Of a DNA stretch of 64,000 bases, positions 9,636 through 19,500 are shown in pieces. The stretch lies in the NCBI GenBank assembly GCA_913063405.1, contig CAJXZB010000006.1, positions 62,001 through 126,000 of the forward strand, written 5' to 3'. Below the pieces are notes generated by a model, which saw only the letters and a list, made by a program, of their open reading frames with translations, did not search any database and was not told where the DNA came from. Source of the stretch: an uncultured Ulvibacter sp. (lineage in GTDB: Bacteria; Bacteroidota; Bacteroidia; Flavobacteriales; Flavobacteriaceae). The stretch's first letter is position 1; every line of letters begins with the position of its first letter. A program made the translations under genes and the position numbers.

Positions 9636-10493
9636 ATGAAAACAGCTATCTGGTGCATCATGATGTTCTTATTTTGTCCATTACTAACTGCACAAAGCGC
9701 CTGGGGCCTAGAAAAGAAAAGCTGGTACACTCAACTGGGGTTCACTAATATTGGACCCTATAACGAATTGTTTGTCAACGGTAGTGAGACGAAAGATATT
9801 CCTCTTGAAATAACTGATAATACGTTACAGTTTTATAGCGAATATGGATTGTGGGATAAGACTACTTTAAGTCTAAGTGTGCCATTAAAACTTATAAAAA
9901 CAGTGTCACTATCGCCAACTTCAAATCTGGGGATTGCTTCTGAAAGTGTTTCCACTTTAGGGAATGTTAGCTTTGGGATAAAGAGAAAATTATATGATAA
10001 GAAATTCGTTATTTCCGGTTCTCTTGTGATTGATGCAAATACGAGTCAATATAATGATGGTTCGGGAATAAGATCAGGATATAACACCTGGACATTTATA
10101 CCCTCCATTTCAATTGGCAAAGGAACTAATAGATGCTTTTTTCAGGGGAATTTTGGAACGGGTTTTAGAACAAATAATTATAGCCATTACTTAAATTTGA
10201 AAGCGGAAGTGGGGTATAAGTTTTTTAATTGGTTTTGGACAATATTTTACACGGACTATAAAGAATCATTTGAAAATGGAAGTATAACCTTACCTGTTAA
10301 CAATTTAACTACATCCCTCTACGTCGATAATCAAGAATATCTTGGTTATGGAATTAAGGTTATCGCAGAATTGAATAACGGCATGGGTATAACTGGCGGT
10401 TTTGGAGGAGCGTTCTCAGCAAATTCTGAAGCGAAAAAAGGAGCATTGAATCTTGGAGTCTACTTCAAGATTAGTGCTAAAAAGAACGAATAA
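9636..10493 (+). CDS. Putative outer membrane beta-barrel protein, unknown function
   Basis: A 285-residue protein not recognised as a characterised family. It has a clear signal peptide (about 1-20, ...PLLTAQS). The mature part alternates polar and hydrophobic/aromatic residues in short strands (WYTQLGFTNIGPYNE, LQFYSEYGLWDKTTLSLSVPL) and ends in a strand LNLGVYFKIS, typical of small Bacteroidota beta-barrels that bound lipids or act as porins. No catalytic motif is visible. It lies alone between queG (96 nt upstream) and maeB (70 nt downstream). Localisation to the outer membrane is inferred from composition and topology only. Confidence 0.65.
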   Translation: MKTAIWCIMMFLFCPLLTAQSAWGLEKKSWYTQLGFTNIGPYNELFVNGSETKDIPLEITDNTLQFYSEYGLWDKTTLSLSVPLKLIKTVSLSPTSNLGIASESVSTLGNVSFGIKRKLYDKKFVISGSLVIDANTSQYNDGSGIRSGYNTWTFIPSISIGKGTNRCFFQGNFGTGFRTNNYSHYLNLKAEVGYKFFNWFWTIFYTDYKESFENGSITLPVNNLTTSLYVDNQEYLGYGIKVIAELNNGMGITGGFGGAFSANSEAKKGALNLGVYFKISAKKNE

Positions 10494-10518
10494 AGTTTCT
10501 ACATTCCACTTACTCGTT

Positions 10519-10526
10519 TAAATTTG
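10519..10526 (+). promoter_or_regulatory. -7 promoter box before maeB
   Basis: TAAATTTG fits the Bacteroidota TAnnTTTG consensus, 37 nt upstream of the maeB ATG. A -33 TTG is not obvious. Confidence 0.5.
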
Positions 10527-10563
10527 CAGTTCACTAATTAAAAGTGTTATAACTTCATACCTT

Positions 10564-12864
10564 ATGAGCAAACAAAGTAAACGGAGAGAAGCCTTACTAT
10601 ATCACGCTAAACCGAAGCCTGGAAAGATTCAGGTGGTTCCTACTAAAAAATATGCTACCCAGAGAGATCTTTCATTGGCGTATTCCCCTGGAGTTGCAGA
10701 ACCCTGTCTCGAGATTGAAAAGGATAAGAATAATGTCTATAAATACACTGCAAAAGGTAATTTGGTTGCGGTCATCTCAAATGGAACTGCGGTTTTAGGA
10801 TTAGGAAATATTGGCCCAGAAGCTTCTAAACCCGTAATGGAAGGAAAGGGATTGCTTTTTAAGATTTTCGCTGATATTGATGTTTTTGATATTGAAGTTG
10901 GTACTGAGGATGTAGATGCGTTTATAGAAACGGTAAAGAACATAGCACCGACTTTTGGTGGGATTAATCTTGAGGATATTAAGGCTCCCGAGGCTTTCGA
11001 AATAGAAAGACGTTTAAAGGAAGAACTTGATATTCCAGTGATGCACGATGATCAGCACGGAACGGCTATTATTTCGGCCGCTGCCTTGTTGAATGCCTTG
11101 GATATTGTTGAAAAGAAAATAGAGAAGGTAAGGATTGTAATTAGTGGTGCTGGAGCTGCGGCAGTTTCTTGTACGCGATTGTATAAAGCATTTGGCGCAA
11201 AAGCCGAAAACATAGTGATGCTGGATAGCAAAGGGGTGATTCGGAAAGATCGAGAAGATCTTTCCAAAGAGAAATCGGAATTTGCAACAGACAGAAAAAT
11301 TGATACCCTAGATGAAGCGATGAAAGATGCCGATGTTTTTGTGGGACTTTCTATTGCTGATATTGTTTCGCCAGAAATGCTATTAGTTATGGCTGCAGAT
11401 CCAATAGTATTTGCAATGGCAAATCCAGATCCCGAAATCCCTTATAAGGTTGCGGTAAAAACACGAGACGATATTATTATGGCTACGGGTCGAAGCGATC
11501 ACCCTAATCAGGTGAATAACGTCTTAGGTTTTCCGTTTATATTTAGAGGCGCGCTTGATGTAAGGGCGACCAAGATTAACGAAGCAATGAAAATGGCGGC
11601 AGTAAAGGCCTTAGCAGATCTTGCAAGAGAGCCTGTGCCAGAGCAAGTAAATATTGCCTACGGAGAGACAAAATTGATTTTTGGGAGAGATTATATTATC
11701 CCGAAACCGTTTGATCCAAGATTAATAGCAACAGTACCCCCAGCAGTAGCGAAAGCAGCTATGGATAGTGGTGTTGCTGCAGAACCTATTGAAGATTGGG
11801 GTGACTATCGAGATGCTCTTTACGAGCGGATGGGTAGCGATAATAAAATTGTAAGGCTCTTGATAAATAGAGCCAAGATAGACCCTAAAAGAATAGTCTT
11901 TACTGAGGCAGATCATCTTGATGTATTGAAAGCGGCTCAGATTGTTTTTGAAGAGGGGTTAGGTATTCCAGTTTTGCTTGGGCGCAAGGAGATCATTTTA
12001 GAATTAATGTCTCAAATTGAATTCGATGAGGATTTAGAGATAATAGACCCAAAAAGTGATGAGCAAAATGATAAGCTAAATTATTATGCTGAAAAACATT
12101 GGAAGAACAGAAGGCGTCACGGCGTAAGTTTGTATGATGCTCAGAAATTGATGCGAGAACGAAATTATTTTGCATCTATGATGGTTAATGAAGGAGATGC
12201 AGACGCTATGATTTCTGGATATTCAAGATCGTATCCATCAGTTGTTAGACCGGTTTTAGAAACCATTGGAAGGTTTGATGGCGTGAGCAAAGTGGCAACT
12301 ACCAATTTAATGTTGACTAAGAGAGGTCCGTTGTTTATTTCAGATACTTCTATAAATATTGACCCGACAGCCAAGGAGTTGGCTAAAATTGCTCAAATGA
12401 CCAATTATACTATGAAGATGTTTGGTTTGGATCCGGTCATTGCAATGATTTCATATTCTAATTTTGGTTCTTCGAAGGACCCTCTCGCGGCCAAGGTGCA
12501 GGAAGCTGTTGAGTTGTTACATAAAAGCAATCCCGATATGTTGGTTGACGGGGAGTTGCAGACAGACTTTGCGTTGAATCCTAAAATGCTTCGGAAAAAA
12601 TTTCCGTTTTCGAAATTGGCAGGGAAAAAGGTAAATGCACTTGTCTTTCCAAACTTAGATTCAGCAAACAGTAATTATAAGTTGTTGAAGGAATTAGATA
12701 ATGTCGAGTCTATTGGTCCAATAATGCTTGGAATGAGAAAGCCAGTTCATATCCTCCAACTTGGGGCTAGCGTAGAAGAAATTGTAAATATGGCGGCTGT
12801 TGCTGTTGTAGATGCCCAGCAAAAAGAAAAACGAGAAAGAGAACAAAAGGCGGGTAAAGCCTAA
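10564..12864 (+). CDS. maeB: NADP-dependent malic enzyme with phosphotransacetylase-like domain
   Basis: Converts malate to pyruvate and CO2 with NADP+, supplying NADPH and pyruvate. The 766-residue MaeB-type architecture is intact: N-terminal malic domain (about 1-160; LAYSPGVAEPC and HDDQHGTA motifs), NAD(P)-binding Rossmann domain (about 162-400; VISGAGAAAVSC), and a C-terminal phosphate acetyltransferase-like domain (about 425-755) that in this family acts as a regulatory acetyl-CoA-binding module rather than a working enzyme. The tail is Lys/Glu-rich. It has its own promoter box and precedes ruvA by 74 nt. Confidence 0.95.
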   Translation: MSKQSKRREALLYHAKPKPGKIQVVPTKKYATQRDLSLAYSPGVAEPCLEIEKDKNNVYKYTAKGNLVAVISNGTAVLGLGNIGPEASKPVMEGKGLLFKIFADIDVFDIEVGTEDVDAFIETVKNIAPTFGGINLEDIKAPEAFEIERRLKEELDIPVMHDDQHGTAIISAAALLNALDIVEKKIEKVRIVISGAGAAAVSCTRLYKAFGAKAENIVMLDSKGVIRKDREDLSKEKSEFATDRKIDTLDEAMKDADVFVGLSIADIVSPEMLLVMAADPIVFAMANPDPEIPYKVAVKTRDDIIMATGRSDHPNQVNNVLGFPFIFRGALDVRATKINEAMKMAAVKALADLAREPVPEQVNIAYGETKLIFGRDYIIPKPFDPRLIATVPPAVAKAAMDSGVAAEPIEDWGDYRDALYERMGSDNKIVRLLINRAKIDPKRIVFTEADHLDVLKAAQIVFEEGLGIPVLLGRKEIILELMSQIEFDEDLEIIDPKSDEQNDKLNYYAEKHWKNRRRHGVSLYDAQKLMRERNYFASMMVNEGDADAMISGYSRSYPSVVRPVLETIGRFDGVSKVATTNLMLTKRGPLFISDTSINIDPTAKELAKIAQMTNYTMKMFGLDPVIAMISYSNFGSSKDPLAAKVQEAVELLHKSNPDMLVDGELQTDFALNPKMLRKKFPFSKLAGKKVNALVFPNLDSANSNYKLLKELDNVESIGPIMLGMRKPVHILQLGASVEEIVNMAAVAVVDAQQKEKREREQKAGKA

Positions 12865-12907
12865 AGATTTTCGCATTTTCGAGGCGGTAAGATGCAAATA
12901 ATTGTGC

Positions 12908-12915
12908 TATATTTG
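12908..12915 (+). promoter_or_regulatory. -7 promoter box before ruvA-sprA
   Basis: TATATTTG matches TAnnTTTG and lies 23 nt upstream of the ruvA ATG. It probably drives ruvA and the tightly linked sprA. Confidence 0.55.
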
Positions 12916-12938
12916 AACCATTAACTTTTTAGCAGCAA

Positions 12939-13520
12939 ATGATTACCCATATTCAGGGCAGACTTATTGAAAAAAAACCAACAGACGTTGTTATAGACTG
13001 TAATGGCGTGGGTTATTTTATCAACGTTTCGCTGCATACGTTTTCACAACTGCCAGAAGGCGAAAACGTAAAGTTGTATACGCATTTGCAGGTTCGAGAA
13101 GATGCCCATATATTATATGGTTTTTCTAGTGTTGTGGAGCGTGAAATATTTAGATTATTACTGTCTGTATCGGGAGTGGGCGCTAGTACTGCGCGAACAA
13201 TGCTTTCGTCATTGTCTCCAGACCAAGTGATAGAAGCAATTGCTTCTGGAGATGTTGCTACGATACAATCGGTGAAAGGTATAGGATCCAAAACAGCACA
13301 ACGTATTTTGTTGGACTTAAAGGATAAGATTTTGAAAGTGTACGGCTTGTCTGGTATTTCTACTAGCTCGAGCAATACGAACAAAAATGAAGCGTTATCT
13401 GCATTGGAGACGTTGGGCTTTGCTCGCAAGCAAGCTGAAAAGGTTTGCGATAAAATTGTGATGGAAGACCCACAGGCATCGGTAGAGACGATTATAAAAC
13501 TGGCTTTAAAAAATTTGTAA
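12939..13520 (+). CDS. ruvA: Holliday junction branch migration protein RuvA
   Basis: Binds the four-way junction and loads RuvB. The 193-residue protein has the OB-fold N-terminal domain (MITHIQGRLIEK), the tandem helix-hairpin-helix region (LLSVSGVGASTARTML, VKGIGSKTAQRI) and the C-terminal RuvB-contacting domain (ALETLGFARKQAEKV). ATG start at 12939. The stop at 13518-13520 is followed after three bases by the sprA TTG, so ruvA and sprA are probably translated from one message. Confidence 0.97.
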   Translation: MITHIQGRLIEKKPTDVVIDCNGVGYFINVSLHTFSQLPEGENVKLYTHLQVREDAHILYGFSSVVEREIFRLLLSVSGVGASTARTMLSSLSPDQVIEAIASGDVATIQSVKGIGSKTAQRILLDLKDKILKVYGLSGISTSSSNTNKNEALSALETLGFARKQAEKVCDKIVMEDPQASVETIIKLALKNL

Positions 13521-13523
13521 AAA

Positions 13524-16500
13524 TTGGGCGCAAAAAATTACGATTACATCAACAGCTATTTCAAGCTGTTATTAGTATTTAGTATCATATTTGGAAGTTG
13601 TGGTGTTGGATTCTCTCAGGATTCTACCGCTACTGGGTCTTCCATGGGACGATTGGACTTACCAAACCCAACATCTATTGAGGATTCATATACATATGAT
13701 CCGATTACAGATCGATACATCTTTACAAAAGTTTTGGGGAATTTCGATATTACGTATCCCGTAATACTTACCCCTCAGGAGTATCAGGATCTTATTTTGA
13801 GAGAGCAAATGAAGGAATACTTTCAGGATAAAATTGATGCGGCCGATGGAAGAAAGGAAGGTTCAGAAGAATTACAGAAGAATTTACTTCCAACTTTTTA
13901 TATAAAATCTGGTTTGTTCGAATCCATTTTTGGAGGAAATACGATTGAGGTAATACCACAAGGTAGTGTTGAGATGGATTTAGGACTACTATATACAAAG
14001 CAGGATAATCCGGCATTTTCACCACGAAACCGCAGCAATTTATCTTTTGATTTTGATCAACGAATTAGCTTAAGTTTATTGGGTAAAGTTGGAGAACGTC
14101 TTCAGGTAACAGCGAATTATGATACGCAATCGACTTTCGACTTTCAGAATCAAATAAAATTAGAATATACGCCCACCGAGGATGACATTATTCGAAAAAT
14201 AGAAGTGGGTAATGTGAGTATGCCATTAAACAGCACCTTGATTCAAGGGGCTCAAAGTTTATTTGGGGTAAAGACTGAACTTCAGTTTGGAAAGACAAAA
14301 ATTACCGGGGTATTTTCTGAGCAAAAATCTGAATCTCAAACTGTAGTTGCTGAAGGAGGTGCCACCGTGACCGATTTCGATATTTTTGCTTTGGATTATG
14401 ATGAGAATCGTCACTTCTTCTTGGCACATTATTTTAGAGATAATTATGACAGAGTTTTGGCTCAGTATCCATTTATCAACTCAAATGTTCAGGTAAGTCG
14501 TATTGAAGTTTGGATTACAAATCGAACCAACCGAACTGAGAATGTTCGAAATATTGTTGCACTTCAGGATATTGGAGAGTCCAATTCTACAAAGATTGGT
14601 TTGAACACGGTTCCTGGGGGCTTTATTAATAGACCAAGGAACTCGTTCCCAGATAACTCAAATAACGATTTTAACCCTTTTGGATTAAATGGCGGGGGTG
14701 AGCAGACAATATTAAATGAAAATATTCGAGACATCGCTTTTGTGAATGCAGGGTTTACTGGGGTGCAAGTAAATGAAGGTACGGATTACGTAACACTCGA
14801 AAATGCAAGAATGCTGGGTTCAAATGAATATACCTTAAATTCTCAATTAGGATATATCTCCTTGAACCAGAGATTGAGTAATGATGAAATTTTAGGAGTG
14901 TCGTTTCAATTTACCGTAAATGGAAAAGTGTACCAAGTGGGGGAATTTGCAAATGATGGTGTTGAAGCCAATGGTGGAACTCTACCAAATCAAACTGACC
15001 CTAACGAACCACCGATTGAGGGAATTTCTCAGAATCTAATTGTAAAATTATTGAAGAGTAATATTACCAGCATCAATGAACCGGTATGGGATATAATGAT
15101 GAAGAATATCTATCCTCTAGGGGCCTTTCAATTGGAGCGAGAAGACTTCAGATTAAATATCCTGTATTCGGACCCTTCACCTTTAAATTACATTACGGAT
15201 GTTTCAGCAAATGGTGATCAACTTCCTGAAGATGTTGATAACACCATATTGTTGAAAGTTTTCAATGTTGACAGGTTAAACTTCAATAATGATCCACAAG
15301 AAGGAGGAGATGGGTTCTTCGATTTCTTGTCTGGAGTAACCGTGGATACTCAAAATGGACGAATCATCTTTACAAGTGTAGAGCCTTTTGGGAAGTATCT
15401 ATTTGACAAGCTTGACAATACCCCAAATGGAGGGACAGAATCCTATACAAATCGGGATACCTATAATGTTAACCAAAGTAAATATGTATTTGATAAATTA
15501 TATTCTTCTACTAAAACGCAAGCGGAACAACAACAGAGTGATAAGAATAAATTTCAATTAAAGGGAACCTATAAATCAACTGGATCTGATGGAATTCCTA
15601 TTGGGGCATTTAATATTCCGCAAGGATCGGTTAGAGTTACTGCAGGAGGAAGAGAACTGGCGGAAGGTGTTGATTATACGGTGAACTATCAATTGGGACG
15701 CGTACAAATCTTAGACCCAGCATTACTAAATTCAAATACACCTATCCAAGTTACAACAGAGAATAATACGCTTTTTGGCCAGCAAACAAAGCGTTTTACA
15801 GGCTTGAACGTAGAACATCAATTTAGTGATAAGTTCTTAATTGGAGGTACTTATTTAAACCTGAATGAACGTCCGTTAACTCAAAAATCTAATTATAATG
15901 TTGAGCCAATTAATAATACAATCTTCGGATTAAATGCAAATTACTCAACCGAAGTTCCTTTCTTGACAAGGTTGGTGAACAAACTTCCAAATATCGATAC
16001 AGATGTTGAATCAAATGTGTCAATAAGAGGAGAGTTTGCTTATCTCATGCCCGGAGCACCAAAAGTTTCTGATTTTGATGGAAAAACAACGGTGTACGTA
16101 GATGATTTTGAATCTTCGCAGACTGAGTTAGACATAAGTTCTCCAAGCACCTGGTTCTTGTCCAGTACGCCTGCATATCCAACAAATGATAAATTTAATG
16201 GGATGAGTAGTGGTTTGAATTATAACTATGATCGTGCAAGGCTAAACTGGTATACAATTGATCCAATATTTTATAGTAGCCAGCGTCCCGATGGAATTAA
16301 CGATGAAGACCTTTCCTCTCCTTTCACGCGCCGTATTTTTAGAGATGAAATTTTTCCAGAACAGGATATTGTCCAAGGTCAAACACAAGCACTATTTACG
16401 TTAGACCTTGCATATTATCCCAACGAAAGAGGAGAATATAATTATAATCCTGACGGACTGACAGTTGGAAATGAAAATACCCTTTCCAATCCAGAGGATC

Positions 16501-19500
16501 GTTTTGGAGGTATTACTCGACAATTGACAACAACGGATTTTGAGCGTTCTAATGTGGAGTATATCCAGTTTTGGTTAATGGATCCATTTATCTATCCTGA
16601 GAATGCTAACAATCCAGGCGGGACCATTAGTTTTAATCTTGGAAATATTTCCGAGGACGTTTTAAAAGACGGTAGAAAACTATATGAAAATGGATTGCCG
16701 CAAGATGGAAATGGTGCAAATACTTTAGAATCGATTTGGGGGAGGGTACCATCAAATCAATCATTAATTTATACTTTCGACACTGAAGGAGACGAGCGGA
16801 CCAATCAAGATGTAGGATATGATGGACTTAGTGATGCCAATGAAAAATTAAAAACTGAATATCCTCAGGAATATAGAAATCTAGTTGATCCCGCTGGTGA
16901 TAACTACCAATATTTTCTTGCGGCAGATGGGGATATCTTAACAAGGTATAAAAGATATAACGGGACTCAAGGAAATTCGCCAGTAACCGTTTCAAATACC
17001 GATAGAGGGTCTACAACTCAACCAGATGTTGAAGATATTAACCGAGATAATACAATGAATACGGTTAATAGTTTTTTTGAGTACAATATTCCTATTGCAC
17101 CTGGAATGGATGCTAATACTAGTGAATTTATCACTGATGTGAAAACGGTGCAAGGTATTACTTTGCCGAATAATGATGTAATCGATGCTCGTTGGGTTCA
17201 ATTTAAAATCCCACTTAGTGAAGGAGATGCTATTAACGGAATTTCAGATTTTAGATCAATTCGTTTTATGCGAATGTTTTTATCTCAATTTGTGCAGCCA
17301 ACGGTGTTGCGTTTTGGTACACTAGAATTGGTTCGTGGTGATTATCGAAGGTTTTCACAGACATTAGACGCGACAGGTGAAGATCCTACTCTAGACGATA
17401 CTGTTTTTGAAGTAGAGGCTGTTAGTATTGAAGAAAACAGCAGCAGTTATGTGCTTCCTCCCGGCGTAGAAAGAGAAGAGCTTAATAATAACAATAATAT
17501 TATTCGTCAAAATGAGCAGTCACTAGCACTTCGTGTTTGTGGCTTGGAGCCAAATGATGGGCGTGCTGTATATAAGAACTTTAGTGTAGATATGCGCCAG
17601 TATGAGAATCTGGAAATGTTTATTCACGCCGAGTCGATTGAAGGACAAACTCAATTGAGCGATGGGGATATGGTGGCCTTTATGAGGCTTGGAAATGACT
17701 TGACTCAAAACTTCTATGAAATTCAGATTCCTTTAAATGTTAGTTCACCAGGATCTCTTAATCCAGAAACAGTTTGGCCAATTGAGAATCGTATCAATTT
17801 ACCCCTTAGTTTGTTACAGGAAGTTAAAACAAGAGTTTTGGGAGATCCATTAAGTAACCCAAATGACCTTACTTTCTTTAATCAAGAAGACCTTGATCCT
17901 AGTTCGGCCGCTGGAGCAGAAAATGATCTTAGAATTGGTATAAAAGGAAATCCGAGTTTTGGAAATGTGAGAACCATTATGATTGGTTTGAGAAATGTAA
18001 CCGGAACAGATATTTGTGGAGAAGCTTGGGTCAATGAATTGCGCCTTTCGGAGCTTAAAAATCAAGGTGGTTGGGCGGCTGTCGCTAGTATGGACGCTAA
18101 TTTAGCCGATTTTGCAACGGTAACGGCAACAGGCCATAAGAGTACTGTTGGTTTTGGTTCAATAGAACAAGGGCCAAATGAACGAAGTCGTGAAGATATA
18201 CAAGGGTATGATGTAGTGACAAATTTGAACCTAGGACAATTATTGCCAAAAAAATGGGGAATTCAACTACCATTTAATTATGGACGTGCCGAAGAATTAA
18301 TAACCCCACAATACGACCCACAATATCAGGATATTGAACTAGATACTAGACTGGATAATGCAACCACTAGTGAAGAACGAGATCGAGTTAAAGAGCAATC
18401 TGTAGATTATACCAAACGACAAAGCCTGAATCTTATTGGGGTTAGAAAAGAACGCACGGGTGATGCGAAGCCAAGAATTTACGATATAGAGAACTTTACG
18501 TTTTCGGCTTCTTATAATCAAGAAGACCATCATGATTTTGAAGTCGAAGATGCTTTAGATCAAAATGTACGATTGGGAGGGACTTATAATTATAATTTCA
18601 CGCCAAAAACCTATGAGCCGTTTAAAAAGAATGACTCCATATTTACAGGTAAGTATTGGCAGTTTTTAAAGGATTTAAACTTAAATTACTTACCTACAAA
18701 TATATCGGTAAGTTCTAATATTGTTCGTCAATACAACGAGCAGAAATTTAGAGAATTAAATTTATTGGAAGGTAATATTGGTTTGCCAGTATTGTATCAA
18801 CGCAATTTTTTATATGATTGGCAATATGCGATTAATTACAATTTAACAAAATCACTTCGTTTTAATTTTACCTCATCAAATAATATGGTAGTGAGGAATT
18901 ATTTGGATGAAAATGGAATACCTGATAATACAACCAATATTTGGAGCGGTTTCTTCAACGTGGGAGATCCTAATCAACATTTTCAATCCCTTCAGCTAAA
19001 TTATGATTTACCTTTTAGTAAAATACCATTTCTTAAGTTCATTAGAGCCACTTATTCCTATACTGGGGATTTCCAATGGCAGAAGAGTAGTGAACAGTTC
19101 AGCAATTTCCCAATAACCTTGAGTGATGGAACATCACAAGTTTTTAATTTAGGAAATTCGGTTCAAAATGCAAGTACTCATCGTATCAACTCTAGTTTCG
19201 ATATGAATACTTTTTATAAGTATATAGGTCTTACTAAAAAGAGAAAGGGACGAGGAGCACGAGGTAGTAGAGGTCGTGGTGGAGCCAAGGATGGGTCTGG
19301 TGAATCTGGTGGAAGAGCTGGTGAGGGTGGAAAAAATGAAGGAGGAAGAGGTTTGACGGGCAGGGAACAGAAGTTGGCAAGAATGGCCGAACTAGAAGAA
19401 GGAAGAAAAGACGGTAGCCCAAATGCTCTTAACCCGAGTGGTAAACAAACAGGAGAGGGTGCTGGAGCTGGAAGAGCTAATCAGAGAGGTGCTGGAGCTA